64,000 bases of DNA from Roseicella sp. DB1501 (GTDB lineage Bacteria > Pseudomonadota > Alphaproteobacteria > Acetobacterales > Acetobacteraceae): assembly GCF_013112485.1 (NCBI RefSeq), contig NZ_JABFHG010000005.1, positions 287,926 to 351,925 on the forward strand, in the 5' to 3' direction. The position numbers and the translations under genes are program-made. This document shows positions 24,880-38,418 of the stretch, piece by piece. The stretch's first letter is position 1. Every line of letters begins with the position of its first letter. The notes below the pieces were generated by a model. That model was not told the origin of the DNA. It did not search any database and was given only the letters and a program-made list of their open reading frames with translations.

Positions 24880-26925
24880 CTACTCCGCCGCCAGCTGGAC
24901 CTGCGCCGCGCCATAGACGCGCGCGCATTCGGCCATGGTGTCGGAGGCGCGGCTGATCGGCTCCGCCTGCCAGTAATTCGTCGCGGCCGGCGCGAAGCCC
25001 GCCTCGGTCAGCGCGCCGACATCGCCCGTCGGTCCCGTCATATCCGTGCAGCCATGCGCCGCGAAGCCGCGCCCGGCGAAGACCGGATTGGCCTCGGCGA
25101 GCCGGGCCCGCACCGCATCCAGCGAATCATAGGGCAGCCGCTTGCCGAGCAGTTCGGAGGCGGCGCGGATGATCTTCCAGTCCTCGCGCGCCTCGCCCGG
25201 CGGATAGACCGCCAGCCGCCCATGCTGCACGCGCCCCTCGGTGTTCACCCAGGTCGCGTCCTTCTCGGTATAGGCGGCGCCGGGCAGGATCACGTCGGCC
25301 CGCGCCGCCACCGCCTCACCGTGATGGCCCTGATAGATGACGAAGGCACCGGCCGGGATCGCCGCCGGATCGACCTCGGCGCCGAGCAGCCACAACGCCT
25401 CCGTCGCCGGCGAGACCGCCGCGCCGTCCGCGGGCGGGACGAAGCCGAGATCGAGCGCCGCCACCTGGCCGCCGAACTGGTGCAGCAGGTTGAAGCCGTG
25501 CCAGTCGGCCTGCAGCATGTTGTTCTCGGCCGCGATCTTCCAGGCCGCCGCCAGGATCGCCGCGCCATCCGGCCGGGTCAGCGCGCCGCGGCCGAGGATC
25601 AGCATCGGCCGCTTCGCCGCGCGCAGCACCTCGTTGAAGCGATGCCCGCCCTCGGCGAGGATGCGGAGCGTCCGCCCCCCCTCCCCCAGCCAGTCCTGCG
25701 CATAGGTCAGGTCGAGCCCGCGCGGTCCGATGAAGCCGACCGGGAAGCCGCCGGCCACCACCCGCTTGCGGATGCGGGCATTCATCACCGGCGCCTCGAG
25801 CCGCGGATTGGCGCCGATGATCAGCAGCGCATCCGCCTCCTCGATGCCGGCGATGCCGGTGTTGAAGGTGTAGAAGTCGCGCCGCGAGGCATCGATCGCC
25901 GCGCCGTCGGAGCGGCATTCCAGGTTGCGGCTGCCGAGCGCGCCCATCAGGTCCTTCAGCGCGACGATCGCCTCGGCATCGGCGAGGCCGCCCGCCACCG
26001 CGCCGATCCGCTCGCCTGGCAGGCCCTTCAGCCGCGCCGCGACGGCGCCGAGCGCCTCGCTCCAGCTCGCCGGCCGCAGCCGGCCATCGACCTTGATCCA
26101 GGGCCGGTCGAGCCGGCGCCGCTTCAGCCCGTCGAAGGAGAAGCGGCCGCGATCGGCCATCCACTCCTCGTTCACGTCGTCATTGGTGCGCGGCAGGATG
26201 CGCAGCACCTCGCCGGCGCGGGTGTCGATGCGGATATTGGTGCCGGTCGCGTCCAACACGTCGATGCTGTCTGTCTTGCGCAGCTCCCAGGGCCGCGAGA
26301 CGAAGGCATAGGGGCGCGAGGTGAGCGCGCCGACCGGGCAGATATCGATCAGGTTGCCGGAGAGCTCGGTGGTCAGCGCCTTCTCGACATAGGTGCCGAT
26401 TTCCATGTTCTCGCCGCGATTGGTCGCGCCGAGCTCCGGCACGCCCGCAACCTCGGTCGCGAAGCGCACGCAGCGCGTGCACTGGATGCAGCGGGTCATG
26501 ATCGTCTTGACCAGCGGCCCCATGTACTTGTCCTTGACCGCGCGCTTCTCCTCGAGATAGCGGCTCTTGTCGAGGCCGTAGGCCATGGCCTGGTCCTGCA
26601 GGTCGCACTCGCCGCCCTGGTCGCAGATCGGGCAATCCAGCGGGTGGTTGATCAGCAGGAATTCCATGACGCCGCGACGCGCCCGGCGCACCATCTCGCT
26701 ATCGGTAAAGACCTTCATGCCGTCGGCGACCGGATAGGCGCAGGAGGCGATGGGCTTCGGCGCCTTCTCCACCTCGACCAGGCACATGCGGCAATTGCCG
26801 GCGACCGAGAGACGCTCGTGGTAGCAGAAGCGCGGGATCTCCTTGCCGGCCGCCTCGCAGGCCTGCAGCACGGAGACGCCGTTCGGCACCTCCACCTCGA
26901 TCCCGTCGACCGTGACCTTCGCCAT
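24880..26925 (-). CDS. nuoG: NADH-quinone oxidoreductase subunit G
   Basis: Large iron-sulfur subunit of complex I. It has 681 residues, close to the alphaproteobacterial/mitochondrial 75-kDa form. The N-terminal ferredoxin domain has the [2Fe-2S] ligands in [15 protein letters not shown]. These are followed by the His/Cys [4Fe-4S] site [17 protein letters not shown] and the [10 protein letters not shown]...ICPVGALT site, then a molybdopterin-oxidoreductase-like domain with no cofactor expected. It lies 6 bp after nuoF. Confidence 0.97.
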   Translation of the reverse strand: MAKVTVDGIEVEVPNGVSVLQACEAAGKEIPRFCYHERLSVAGNCRMCLVEVEKAPKPIASCAYPVADGMKVFTDSEMVRRARRGVMEFLLINHPLDCPICDQGGECDLQDQAMAYGLDKSRYLEEKRAVKDKYMGPLVKTIMTRCIQCTRCVRFATEVAGVPELGATNRGENMEIGTYVEKALTTELSGNLIDICPVGALTSRPYAFVSRPWELRKTDSIDVLDATGTNIRIDTRAGEVLRILPRTNDDVNEEWMADRGRFSFDGLKRRRLDRPWIKVDGRLRPASWSEALGAVAARLKGLPGERIGAVAGGLADAEAIVALKDLMGALGSRNLECRSDGAAIDASRRDFYTFNTGIAGIEEADALLIIGANPRLEAPVMNARIRKRVVAGGFPVGFIGPRGLDLTYAQDWLGEGGRTLRILAEGGHRFNEVLRAAKRPMLILGRGALTRPDGAAILAAAWKIAAENNMLQADWHGFNLLHQFGGQVAALDLGFVPPADGAAVSPATEALWLLGAEVDPAAIPAGAFVIYQGHHGEAVAARADVILPGAAYTEKDATWVNTEGRVQHGRLAVYPPGEAREDWKIIRAASELLGKRLPYDSLDAVRARLAEANPVFAGRGFAAHGCTDMTGPTGDVGALTEAGFAPAATNYWQAEPISRASDTMAECARVYGAAQVQLAAE

Positions 26926-26931
26926 CGGGGC

Positions 26932-28245
<1,314 letters not shown>

Positions 28246-28249
28246 CGCA

Positions 28250-28882
28250 TCACTCTCCCGGCACGTCCAGCAGCGTCTGCGGCCCGCCCTCCGGCGCGCT
28301 GGTCTGCCGCCCGATCGTCGAGCCGGGCGCCGGCCGCTCGCCGCGCCGCAGCGCCTCGATCAGCTGCACCGTGCGCTCGTAATCCATGTCCTCGTAGTAG
28401 TCATCGTCCACCTGCAGGATCGGCGCGTTCACGCAGCCGCCGAGGCACTCGACCTCGCTCAGCGTGAACATCCCATCCTCGCTGGTCTGGCCGTAGCCGG
28501 CGACATGCGCCGCATCCTTGCAGGCGTGGAAGACCTCGTCCGAGCCGCGCAGCCAGCAGGGCGTGGTGCCGCAGACCTGCAGGTGGAAGCGCCCGATCGG
28601 CTTGGTGTTGAACATGAAGTAGAAGCTGGCGACCTCGTAGACCCGGATCGGCGCCATGCCGAGCCGCGCCGCGACCGCATCCATGCCCTTCAGCGGCACC
28701 CAGGCGCTGTCGGTCTGCCGCTTCATCTGCCGCTGCACCACATAGAGCAGCGGGATGACGGCGCTGGCCTGCCGCCCCGGCGGGTAGCGCTTCAGGATGG
28801 TCTCGATCGCCGCATTGCTCTCGGCGTCGAACTCGAAGCTCGCCGGCTGCGCAACCTCATGGGCGGTGGATATGTCGACCAT
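28250..28882 (-). CDS. nuoE: NADH-quinone oxidoreductase subunit E
   Basis: The [2Fe-2S] (N1a) subunit of complex I, 210 residues. It has the thioredoxin-like ferredoxin fold, with ligands in [10 protein letters not shown] and [10 protein letters not shown]. The start is ATG at 28882, which shares its A with the nuoD stop codon (TGATG), so translation is coupled. The frame continues far upstream inside nuoD, but that is an overlap artefact. A tail of about 30 residues after the core ([13 protein letters not shown]...) is poorly conserved. Confidence 0.96.
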   Translation of the reverse strand: MVDISTAHEVAQPASFEFDAESNAAIETILKRYPPGRQASAVIPLLYVVQRQMKRQTDSAWVPLKGMDAVAARLGMAPIRVYEVASFYFMFNTKPIGRFHLQVCGTTPCWLRGSDEVFHACKDAAHVAGYGQTSEDGMFTLSEVECLGGCVNAPILQVDDDYYEDMDYERTVQLIEALRRGERPAPGSTIGRQTSAPEGGPQTLLDVPGE

Positions 28883-30162
28883 CAGCGATCGATCTCCCCG
28901 AAGACGATGTCGAGCGAGCCGATGATCGCCACGGCATCCGCGAGCATATGCCCCTTGGACAGCGCCTCCATGGCCTGCAGATGCGCGAAGCCGGGCGCCC
29001 GAATCTTGCACCGATAGGGCCGGTTGGTGCCGTCGGCGACCATGTAGACGCCGAACTCGCCCTTCGGCGCCTCGGTCACCGTATAGGTCGCGCCCTCCGG
29101 CACGTGGTAGCCCTCGGTGTAGAGCTTGAAGTGGTGGATGAGCGCCTCCATCGAGCGCTTCATCTCCGCCCGCTTCGGCGGCGTGATCTTGTTGTCCGGG
29201 ATCTTGACCGGCCCCGGCTTGAGGCGCGCCAGGCACTGCTCGACGATGCGAAGCGACTGCCGCATCTCCCAGATCCGCACCAGATAGCGGTCGTAGCAGT
29301 CGCCATGGCGGCCAACCGGGATGTCGAAGTCGAGATCGGCGTAGATCTCGTAGGGCTGCGCCTTGCGCAGGTCCCAGGGCACGCCGGAGGCACGGATGCA
29401 AGGGCCGGAGAAGCCCCATTCCATCGCCTGCTCGGCGCTCATGACGCCGATATCGACGGTGCGCTGCTTGAAGATGCGGTTGCCCGAGAGCAGCCCCTCG
29501 AGATCCTCGAGGAATTTCGGGAAGCTCCGGCACCAGTTCGCGATGCGCTCCTCGAGCGCGGGCGGGATGTCCTTCGCCACGCCGCCCGGCCGGAAGTAGT
29601 TCACGTGGTAATGGCTGCCGCCCGCCGCCTCGTAGAATTCCAGCAGGTGCTCGCGCTGCTCGAAGCCCCAGAGCGAAGGGGTGATGGCGCCGCAGTCGAG
29701 CGCATAGGTGGTGACGTTCAGCAGGTGGTTCAGGATGCGCGTCAGCTCGGCGAACATAGTGCGGATCACCCGCGCCCGCTCCGGCACCTGGTCCTCGACA
29801 CGCAGCAGCCGCTCCACCGCCAGGGCGAAGCTGTGCTCCATGCACATGGGCGAGACGTAGTCCAGGCGGTCCATATAGGGCAGCGCCTGGAGGTAGGTCT
29901 TGTACTCGATCAGCTTCTCGGTGCCGCGATGCAGCAGGCCGATATGCGGATCGGCGCGTTCCACCACCTCGCCCTTCATCTCGAGGATGAGGCGCAGCAC
30001 GCCATGCGCCGCCGGATGCTGCGGGCCGAAATTGATCGTGTGGCTGTCGACCTCGATGGTCCGGCGCTCGGCGGAGATGCCGGTCGCCGACGACAGGCTG
30101 GCGGGATCGGCGGCCGCGCTCAGCGGCCCTGCCTCGGACGCCATCGCGGAACTGCCGCTCAT
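28882..30162 (-). CDS. nuoD: NADH-quinone oxidoreductase subunit D
   Basis: The 49-kDa-type subunit of complex I that forms the quinone pocket with NuoB. It has 426 residues and is a separate gene from nuoC, unlike the E. coli fusion. Motifs are [17 protein letters not shown], with the quinone-site histidines, and [20 protein letters not shown] stretch of about 30 residues before the core ([14 protein letters not shown]...) is low complexity, and the true start could be further in. It overlaps nuoC by 4 nt (ATGA) and nuoE by 1 nt. Confidence 0.97.
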   Translation of the reverse strand: MSGSSAMASEAGPLSAAADPASLSSATGISAERRTIEVDSHTINFGPQHPAAHGVLRLILEMKGEVVERADPHIGLLHRGTEKLIEYKTYLQALPYMDRLDYVSPMCMEHSFALAVERLLRVEDQVPERARVIRTMFAELTRILNHLLNVTTYALDCGAITPSLWGFEQREHLLEFYEAAGGSHYHVNYFRPGGVAKDIPPALEERIANWCRSFPKFLEDLEGLLSGNRIFKQRTVDIGVMSAEQAMEWGFSGPCIRASGVPWDLRKAQPYEIYADLDFDIPVGRHGDCYDRYLVRIWEMRQSLRIVEQCLARLKPGPVKIPDNKITPPKRAEMKRSMEALIHHFKLYTEGYHVPEGATYTVTEAPKGEFGVYMVADGTNRPYRCKIRAPGFAHLQAMEALSKGHMLADAVAIIGSLDIVFGEIDR

Positions 30163-30821
30163 GGGATCGACCCTTCCGGCTTCGGCCCTTCGATTCGGTT
30201 CAGATGCACCTTCTCGTCGCCCGGCAGCGTGGTCATCCCTTCCCAGGGGGAAAGGAAATCGAAATTGCGGAAATCCTGGGTGAGCTTCACCGGCTCGTAG
30301 ACGACCTGCTTGCGCTCCTCGTCGTAGCGCACCTCGACATAACCGGTGAGCGGGAAGTCCTTACGCAGCGGATGCCCCTCGAAGCCGTAATCGGTCAGCA
30401 GACGGCGCAGGTCGGTCTGGCCGGCAAAGACGATGCCGTACATGTCCCAGGCCTCGCGCTCGTACCAGGTGGCGACGGGCCAGATGGCGGTGACGGAGGG
30501 CACCGGCGTCGCCGCATCGGTCGAGACGATGACGCGGATGCGCTGGTTCAGGCTCAGGCTGAGCAGGTTGTAGACCACCTCGAAGCGCTCCGGCTTCTCC
30601 GGCCAGTCCGTGCCGCAGATGTCCATGCACTGCTCGAAGGCGAATTGCCCGCCGTCGCGCAGCAGCATCATGGTCTCGATCAGCCCCTCGCGGCGGACGC
30701 GCAGCACCAGCTCCTGGCCGCGCTCCACCTCGAGCGATTCGACGGTCCCGTGCGGCAACGCCATGCGCACGGCCTCGCCCAGCGCCTGCAGCGCGGCGCG
30801 CTTGTCGCTTGCCTCAGCCAC
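30159..30821 (-). CDS. nuoC: NADH-quinone oxidoreductase subunit C
   Basis: The 30-kDa-type connecting-arm subunit of complex I, 220 residues. The family signature is [20 protein letters not shown] followed by [19 protein letters not shown]. The start is taken as GTG at 30821 (reading [15 protein letters not shown]), 8 nt inside the end of nuoB with GGGG about 10 nt upstream. The frame extends much further up but runs through nuoB. It overlaps nuoD by 4 nt. Confidence 0.95.
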   Translation of the reverse strand: MAEASDKRAALQALGEAVRMALPHGTVESLEVERGQELVLRVRREGLIETMMLLRDGGQFAFEQCMDICGTDWPEKPERFEVVYNLLSLSLNQRIRVIVSTDAATPVPSVTAIWPVATWYEREAWDMYGIVFAGQTDLRRLLTDYGFEGHPLRKDFPLTGYVEVRYDEERKQVVYEPVKLTQDFRNFDFLSPWEGMTTLPGDEKVHLNRIEGPKPEGSIP

Positions 30822-31398
30822 GCAGGATGGTCCCCGTCCGGCGGATCTTCTTCTGCAGCTGCAGGATGCCGTAGACCAGCCCCTCTGCGGTCGGCGGGCA
30901 GCCCGGCACGTAGACATCGACCGGCACGATGCGGTCGCAGCCGCGCACCACGCTGTAGGAATAATGGTAGTAGCCGCCGCCATTGGCGCAGCTGCCCATG
31001 GAGATCACCCAGCGCGGCTCGCTCATCTGGTCGTAGACCTTGCGCAGCGCCGGGGCCATCTTGTTGGTCAGCGTGCCGGCCACGATCATCACATCCGATT
31101 GCCGCGGCGAGCCGCGCGGAATGATGCCGAAGCGGTCGAGATCGTAGCGCGCCATATAGGCGTGGATCATCGGCACCGCGCAGCAGGCCAGGCCGAAGGT
31201 CATCGGCCAGAGGCTCCCCGTCCGCGCCCAGTTCACGACCTTGTCGAGATTGGCGACGACGAAGCCCTTCTCCTCGATCTCACCGGTGATGCCGCGCACC
31301 ACCGCTTCCTGGGCCGGGCCGGGCACTAGGTGCTCGCGGTTCCAGGCCACCGTATCGATCGCGCCCGGCGAGGTGGCGCTCTCCGTGTTCCCGCTCAT
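30814..31398 (-). CDS. nuoB: NADH-quinone oxidoreductase subunit B
   Basis: Subunit carrying the terminal N2 [4Fe-4S] cluster that reduces quinone. It has 194 residues. Ligands lie in [11 protein letters not shown] (tandem Cys), [17 protein letters not shown] and [12 protein letters not shown]. The start is ATG at 31398 ([10 protein letters not shown]) with GGAG 6 nt upstream. The open frame upstream of this is not NuoB-like. It lies 47 bp after nuoA, and that gap contains half of a 16-bp tandem duplication. Confidence 0.97.
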   Translation of the reverse strand: MSGNTESATSPGAIDTVAWNREHLVPGPAQEAVVRGITGEIEEKGFVVANLDKVVNWARTGSLWPMTFGLACCAVPMIHAYMARYDLDRFGIIPRGSPRQSDVMIVAGTLTNKMAPALRKVYDQMSEPRWVISMGSCANGGGYYHYSYSVVRGCDRIVPVDVYVPGCPPTAEGLVYGILQLQKKIRRTGTILRG

Positions 31399-31426
31399 GC
31401 TCTTCTCCGGTTGGGGGCGGCTCGCG

Positions 31427-31458
31427 CCGTCACTCCCAGTCCCCGTCACTCCCAGTCC
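31427..31458. repeat. Perfect 16-bp tandem duplication at the nuoA stop
   Basis: CCGTCACTCCCAGTCC occurs twice head to tail (31427-31442 and 31443-31458). The second copy contains the nuoA stop codon and the last codons of the gene; the first copy lies in the nuoA-nuoB gap. The unit is not a multiple of three, so the duplication does not extend the protein. Confidence 0.85.
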
Positions 31459-31814
31459 AGGGCGCCCTTGCGCCATTCGTAGATAAAACCGACCGTCAGG
31501 ACGCCAAGGAAGGCGATCATCGAGAAGAAGCCGAACCACCCGATATCGCCGAGCGCGACCGCCCAGGGAAAGAGGAAGGCCACCTCGAGATCGAAGATGA
31601 TGAAGAGGATGGCCACGAGGTAGAAGCGCACGTCGAAGCGCCGGCGCGTGTCGTCGAAGGGCTCGAAGCCGCATTCATAGGCCGACAGCTTCTCGGGATT
31701 CGGCTTCTGCCGTGCCAGCAGCATGCTGCCCCCCACCATCGCCGCGGCGATCCCGCCGGCGATGACGAGGAAGACAAGAATCGGGAAATATTCGGCCAGC
31801 AGCGGCTGGTTCAT
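31446..31814 (-). CDS. nuoA: NADH-quinone oxidoreductase subunit A
   Basis: Three-helix membrane subunit of complex I, 122 residues. The conserved loop reads [20 protein letters not shown] and the second helix [20 protein letters not shown]. It is the first gene of the nuoA-N cluster. The promoter should lie in the 261-bp gap between it and tRNA-Asp, where no clear -35/-10 pair stands out. The start at 31814 is preceded by GGGGCGGAG about 5 nt upstream. Confidence 0.97.
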   Translation of the reverse strand: MNQPLLAEYFPILVFLVIAGGIAAAMVGGSMLLARQKPNPEKLSAYECGFEPFDDTRRRFDVRFYLVAILFIIFDLEVAFLFPWAVALGDIGWFGFFSMIAFLGVLTVGFIYEWRKGALDWE

Positions 31815-32030
31815 CGTAACTCCGCCCCTCGTGGCGCCATGACCGCCATGGGGGGTGCCCGGCGAGGCACCCTGGCGGGCCGTGCCCCGGCCGTTGCCGC
31901 AGCGCAGCGTGGGCGGACATTAGCCACGCGCCGAGCATTTCGCATAGGGGGCAGGACAGCTTTCTCAGGCACAGGGTCGTGTTTTTCGCCAGGCCAAAAT
32001 CGGGCTTGGCAGGACAACCCTGGACACGAC

Positions 32031-32065
32031 AACGGCGCCTCCGCCCGATGGCGAAAGGCGCCGTT
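32031..32065 (-). terminator. Hairpin after tRNA-Asp
   Basis: Arms AACGGCGCC and GGCGCCGTT pair over 9 bp, and a further 7 bp of inner pairing (with G-U pairs) closes a 3-nt loop. It lies 10 bp past the tRNA 3' end on the minus strand. GTCGTGTCC follows, so the U-tract is poor. It probably ends or processes the tRNA transcript and separates it from nuo. Confidence 0.5.
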
Positions 32066-32075
32066 CTGCGTCGCG

Positions 32076-32152
<77 letters not shown>

Positions 32153-32206
32153 TTGCGACGTGGCCGCGGTGTATGCCGCGGACGGTGGGGTGTCAACAGC
32201 CCAGCG

Positions 32207-33202
32207 CTAATACACCGCCACGAAGCGTGGCGGCCCGATCGTCAGCAGCGGCCAGTAGGTCAGGCCCCACCAATAGCTGCGCGTCGCCGCCGCCTGCAGC
32301 GCGTAGCTGCGCTGCGCCACCTGCCAGGCGGCCCGCTCGGCCTGCGCCGCCTGCGTCACCCCGGGCAGCAGCCGCCGCGCCTCGGCATTGCCTGCCGCCG
32401 CGGCGCGGGACAGCCAGGACTGCGCCTCCTGCATGTCCTGGCCCTGCTCCTCGAGCCCGGTCATGTAGAGCCGCCCGAGCGCGAGCTGCGCCGGCACCAC
32501 GCCCTGATCGCCCGCGCGGCGCATCCACTGGATCGCCTGATAGGGCTGGCGCGCCGTGCCCTCGCCGCGGAAATACATCAGCGCCAGGTTGTATTGGCTC
32601 TCCGGCACGCCGCCCTCCGCCGCCTGGGCGAACCAGCGAAAGGCCTCGCCGGGATCGCGCGGCAGGCCGCGGCCATCGAGGGCGCGCACGCCGAGCTGAT
32701 GCGCCGCCTGGGCGACGCCGCCCTCGGCGGCGCTGCGCTCGAGCGCGATCGCCCGCCCCTGCCCGCCTGGCGCCTGCCCCTGCTCGGTCAGCCGCGCCAG
32801 GCGGAAGGCGGCGAAGGGCATGCCGGCCTCCGCAGCCTGGGCGTAGAGCCGCGCCGCCTGAGCGGGCTGGCGCCCCAGGCCGCCGGCGCCGGCCTCATAG
32901 GCCTGGCCGAGCCGATAGGCGGCGCCGGCATCGCCGGCAGCGGCCGCCGCCCGCAGCGCGGCGACATCCTCGCCGCGATAGGCATCCGGGTCCTGCTGCC
33001 GGCTCGTGCGCGGATCCTCGCCCACCGCCTGCACGAGCGCCGCCTTCGGCTGGTCGCGGCAGCCGGCCTCGTCGCAGACCCGCACCATCGGGCCGAAGCC
33101 GCTGCCGCCGCGCTGGCCAGCGCAGCCGGCCAGCAGCGCGAGAGGCAGGGCCAGGGCCGCGAGCGTGCGGCCCCGCCCCTCAGCGGACCTGCAGCCGCCC
33201 AC
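32207..33202 (-). CDS. Sel1-repeat lipoprotein
   Basis: A 331-residue protein with a lipoprotein signal peptide (hydrophobic LAALALPLALLAGC, lipobox LAGC near residue 27). About five Sel1-type TPR-like repeats follow (for example AAYRLGQAYEAGAGGLG, AAFRLARLTEQG, AAHQLGVRALDGRG, SQYNLALMYFRGEG, AQLALGRLYMTG). Such solenoids mediate protein-protein contacts in the cell envelope; no enzyme domain is visible. The start is uncertain: GTG at 33202 gives a good signal peptide and overlaps the upstream CsgG-like gene by 23 nt, but it lacks a clear Shine-Dalgarno. Confidence 0.75.
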   Translation of the reverse strand: MGGCRSAEGRGRTLAALALPLALLAGCAGQRGGSGFGPMVRVCDEAGCRDQPKAALVQAVGEDPRTSRQQDPDAYRGEDVAALRAAAAAGDAGAAYRLGQAYEAGAGGLGRQPAQAARLYAQAAEAGMPFAAFRLARLTEQGQAPGGQGRAIALERSAAEGGVAQAAHQLGVRALDGRGLPRDPGEAFRWFAQAAEGGVPESQYNLALMYFRGEGTARQPYQAIQWMRRAGDQGVVPAQLALGRLYMTGLEEQGQDMQEAQSWLSRAAAAGNAEARRLLPGVTQAAQAERAAWQVAQRSYALQAAATRSYWWGLTYWPLLTIGPPRFVAVY

Positions 33203-33992
33203 CGGTGCCGAGCCCGCCGCGGACATCCTGCGCCCGGTAGCCGCGCACCGCGACAACCAGCTTGTTGTAGGCGTCGACGAAGGCGGCGACGGTCGCCTGG
33301 CCGGCCGGCGTCCGCTGGTAGCCGCCGAGCGCGCCGCCCGCGCCGACGCCGAAGCCGGCGAGCAGCGCCCCGGCATTGGTGGCGGTCGAGGAGCCCTCCG
33401 AGGCGGCCACCTGCACGCCGCTGCGCATGTCGAAGAGCGACATCGTCACCGAGGTCGAGGATTGCGACAGCGCCGCGCCGGCCGCGCCGATGGCGAGCCC
33501 CGCCCAGCCGCCGATGCCGCCGCCGAGCCCGCTGGTGTTGACGTTGGAGAAGAGCACCGCCGGCTCGAGGAAGTAGTCGGCGGCGACGCGCTGGCCGCGC
33601 TGCATGCGCGAGCCGGCGCGGTACTCGCCGCTGTTGCGCATGTCCTCGACCATGCCGCGCATGCGGCCCTCGAGCCGGCTGTTGCCCATGGAGGTGATGA
33701 CGAAGCAGTTGGACTGCTGCACCACCAGCCGCACCATCGGCTCGATGGTGGTGATCTGGGTCCGTGCCGTGAAGGGCCCCCACCAGGCCTGCTCGCGTCC
33801 ATCGTCCACCGCGAGGGTGCCGAGGGATTCGCTGCAGCGCTCGAGATTGGCATCCGCCCCGACGCTGGTCGCGCCGCCGGTGGCGCCGGTCACCGGCCCG
33901 CCGCCGGTGCCCTGCTGCACGCAGCCTGCCAGTCCGAAAGCGGCGAGCGCCGCCATGCCGACCCGCCTACCCGTAACGCGTAAGCCCGCCAT
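33180..33992 (-). CDS. CsgG/HfaB-like lipoprotein
   Basis: A 270-residue predicted outer-membrane lipoprotein. The signal peptide ends in FGLAGC (lipobox about residues 19-24). The body has the CsgG/HfaB pattern: TIEPMVRLVVQQSNCFVIT, then RVAADYFLEPAVLFSNVNTS and a Gly-rich segment, ending with VAAFVDAYNKLVVAVRGY. CsgG forms the curli secretion pore and HfaB helps holdfast attachment; no curli or holdfast genes are nearby, so the role here is open. The start at 33992 has AGGA 4 nt upstream. It is probably co-expressed with the overlapping Sel1 gene. Confidence 0.78.
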   Translation of the reverse strand: MAGLRVTGRRVGMAALAAFGLAGCVQQGTGGGPVTGATGGATSVGADANLERCSESLGTLAVDDGREQAWWGPFTARTQITTIEPMVRLVVQQSNCFVITSMGNSRLEGRMRGMVEDMRNSGEYRAGSRMQRGQRVAADYFLEPAVLFSNVNTSGLGGGIGGWAGLAIGAAGAALSQSSTSVTMSLFDMRSGVQVAASEGSSTATNAGALLAGFGVGAGGALGGYQRTPAGQATVAAFVDAYNKLVVAVRGYRAQDVRGGLGTGGRLQVR

Positions 33993-34127
33993 CTTGTCCT
34001 GTCTCCCCCTGGGGTGGTCCGATGCGGGGATGATCATGCCTTCGGCATGAATCGCGCTCGTCACAAACCAGAGAGATAGGCAACCATTCTGCGCTTATCG
34101 ACTGCGGGTGTCGGAACCCGGGCGCCA

Positions 34128-34199
34128 TGGGCGCTGAGGGATTCGAACCCCCGGCATCTTCGGTGTAAACGAAGCGCTCTACCGCTGAGCTAAGCGCCC
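34128..34199 (-). tRNA. tRNA-Val (TAC)
   Basis: Cloverleaf with acceptor stem GGGCGCT/AGCGCCC, D-arm AGCTCAGCGGTAGAGC, anticodon loop TTTACAC (anticodon TAC) in stem CTTCG/CGAAG and T-loop GGTTCGAATCC. The discriminator is A, and the genomic sequence after it is TGG, so CCA must be added after transcription. It lies between lon and the CsgG-like gene on the same strand. Confidence 0.95.
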
Positions 34200-34283
34200 C
34201 TGGGCGGCCGCAGCATGCCCCGGCGGAAGGCAAAACTGAAGGCCCTTCGGCGCGGGCCCGCGGCCGCGCGGGGGGTGTGCCGC

Positions 34284-34315
34284 AACGAAGAAGGGCGGGC
34301 CTTGCGGGCCCGCCC
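34284..34315 (-). terminator. Intrinsic terminator of lon
   Basis: On the minus strand, 11 bp past the lon stop, a perfect 9-bp stem (GGGCGGGCC/GGCCCGCCC) closes a 5-nt loop and is followed by TTCTTCGTT. The T-tract is interrupted but the stem is very stable. Confidence 0.75.
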
Positions 34316-34326
34316 CATCCTCGATC

Positions 34327-36741
<2,415 letters not shown>

Positions 36742-36817
36742 TGTGGACCTCGCTGAAGGACAGTCGATGCCGGAGCCACCCGCAAGCGGCATGGTTCCGG
36801 GCATCACGGGACTGCGA

Positions 36818-36847
36818 ATTAGATGGGACTCCGGCGTCCCCTCGCAA
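36818..36847 (-). promoter_or_regulatory. Possible heat-shock (sigma-32 type) promoter of lon
   Basis: On the minus strand TTGCGA (36847-36842), a 14-bp spacer and CCCATCTAAT (36827-36818) resemble the sigma-32 pattern CTTGAA - 13-17 bp - CCCCATNT. It is placed about 75 bp before the lon start. lon is a heat-shock gene in many bacteria. This is a pattern match by eye only. Confidence 0.35.
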
Positions 36848-36863
36848 TCCCTTGAATTTCCGG

Positions 36864-36883
36864 CGGCCCTGTCAGCAGGGCCG
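36864..36883 (-). terminator. Hairpin after clpX
   Basis: Arms CGGCCCTG and CAGGGCCG (8 bp) with a 4-nt loop lie 14 bp beyond the clpX stop. No proper T-tract follows on the minus strand (CCGGAAATTC). It may weaken read-through from clpX into lon. Confidence 0.4.
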
Positions 36884-36897
36884 GCGCGCCGCCCGGA

Positions 36898-38154
36898 TCA
36901 GGCCGAGCTCTGCTCGGCGGCGCGCTCGCCATAGATGAAGAGCGGCGTGGCCCGGCCCTCGGCCACTTCGCGGTTCACCACAACCTCGTCCACGTCGTCG
37001 AGCCCGGGCAGGTCGAACATGGTGGAGAGCAGGATCGCCTCCATGATGGAGCGGAGGCCACGGGCGCCGGTCTTGCGCTGGATGGCGCGGGTGGCGACCG
37101 AGCGCAGCGCGTCCTCGGTGAAGGTGAGCTTCGTCCCCTCCATCTCGAACAGGCGCTGGTACTGCTTGACGAGGGCGTTCTTCGGCTTGGTCAGGATCTC
37201 GACCAACGCCTTCTCGTCCAGGTCCTCGAGGGTCGCGACCACCGGCAGGCGGCCGATGAATTCGGGGATCAGGCCGAATTTCAGCAGGTCCTCCGGCTCC
37301 ACCTCGCGCAGCACGGCGCCGGCGCGGCGCTCGTCCGGCGAGCGCACCTCGGCGCCGAAGCCGATGCCCGAACCCTTGCCGCGCGAGCCGATGATGCGCT
37401 CGAGGCCGGCGAAGGCGCCGCCGCAGATGAAGAGGATGTTGGCGGTGTCGACCTGCAGGAATTCCTGCTGCGGGTGCTTGCGGCCACCCTGCGGCGGGAC
37501 CGAGGCGACCGTGCCCTCCATGATCTTCAGCAGCGCCTGCTGCACGCCCTCCCCGCTCACGTCGCGGGTGATGGAGGGGTTGTCCGACTTGCGGCTGATC
37601 TTGTCGACCTCGTCGATATAGACGATGCCGCGCTGCGCCCGCTCGACATTGTAGTCGGCGGCCTGCAGCAGCTTCAGGATGATGTTCTCGACATCCTCGC
37701 CGACATAGCCCGCCTCGGTCAGCGTCGTCGCATCCGCCATGGTGAAGGGCACGTCGAGGATGCGGGCAAGCGTCTGGGCGAGCAGCGTCTTGCCCGAGCC
37801 CGTCGGGCCGAGCAGCAGGATGTTCGACTTGGCGATCTCGACGTCGTTGTTCTTCGCGCCGTGCGCCAGCCGCTTGTAGTGGTTGTGGACCGCCACGGAG
37901 AGGACACGCTTCGCATGGTCCTGGCCGATCACGTAGTCATCGAGGACCTTGCAGATCTCCTTCGGAGTCGGCACACCGTCCCGCGACTTCACGAGATGCG
38001 TCTTGTGCTCCTCGCGGATGATGTCCATGCACAGCTCGACGCATTCGTCGCAGATGAACACGGTGGGTCCGGCGATGAGCTTGCGGACCTCGTGCTGCGA
38101 CTTGCCGCAGAACGAGCAGTAGAGGGTATTCTTCGAGTCGCCGGACTTGCTCAT
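36898..38154 (-). CDS. clpX: ATP-dependent Clp protease ATP-binding subunit ClpX
   Basis: AAA+ unfoldase that feeds substrates to ClpP. It has 418 residues. The N-terminal zinc-binding domain shows CSFCGK and CDECVELC. It is followed by Walker A GPTGSGKT, the pore-loop sequence GYVGEDVE, Walker [11 protein letters not shown] and the sensor/arginine region [14 protein letters not shown]. The start is taken as ATG at 38154 (MSKSGDSKN) with GGCGGAG 5 nt upstream; a GTG at 38160 is the alternative. It is downstream of clpP with 264 bp of hairpin-rich DNA between. Confidence 0.98.
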   Translation of the reverse strand: MSKSGDSKNTLYCSFCGKSQHEVRKLIAGPTVFICDECVELCMDIIREEHKTHLVKSRDGVPTPKEICKVLDDYVIGQDHAKRVLSVAVHNHYKRLAHGAKNNDVEIAKSNILLLGPTGSGKTLLAQTLARILDVPFTMADATTLTEAGYVGEDVENIILKLLQAADYNVERAQRGIVYIDEVDKISRKSDNPSITRDVSGEGVQQALLKIMEGTVASVPPQGGRKHPQQEFLQVDTANILFICGGAFAGLERIIGSRGKGSGIGFGAEVRSPDERRAGAVLREVEPEDLLKFGLIPEFIGRLPVVATLEDLDEKALVEILTKPKNALVKQYQRLFEMEGTKLTFTEDALRSVATRAIQRKTGARGLRSIMEAILLSTMFDLPGLDDVDEVVVNREVAEGRATPLFIYGERAAEQSSA

Positions 38155-38190
38155 GGGCACTCCGCCTGGATGGGCCGGCCAGGGCTGCCG

Positions 38191-38290
38191 GCGCCTTCTC
38201 CTCGGGGAAGGCGCGGACCGCCCGGGCCCTGCCCCCCGTCGCCGAGGGGGGGCCTGGGGTGGGACTGTAGCCCCCCTGTCATCGGGGGGG
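38191..38290. repeat. Three successive hairpins between clpP and clpX
   Basis: Three GC-rich inverted repeats follow one another: GCGCCTTC/GAAGGCGC (38191-38214), GCCCCCC/GGGGGGC (38231-38253) and CCCCCC/GGGGGG (38271-38289). The last two look like diverged copies of one unit. None is followed by a T-run on the minus strand. They fill the clpP-clpX gap and probably act on mRNA stability or processing. Confidence 0.55.
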
Positions 38291-38418
38291 AAGCATGACA
38301 GAGGCCGGTTGGGGGGCCACGCACCAACCGGTGCGACAACATCCTGTCAGAATGTCACCGCCGGCGGAACAGGATCGCGGCCAAACCCAATGTCTCAGGA
38401 TTGCGACATCCCGAGGGC

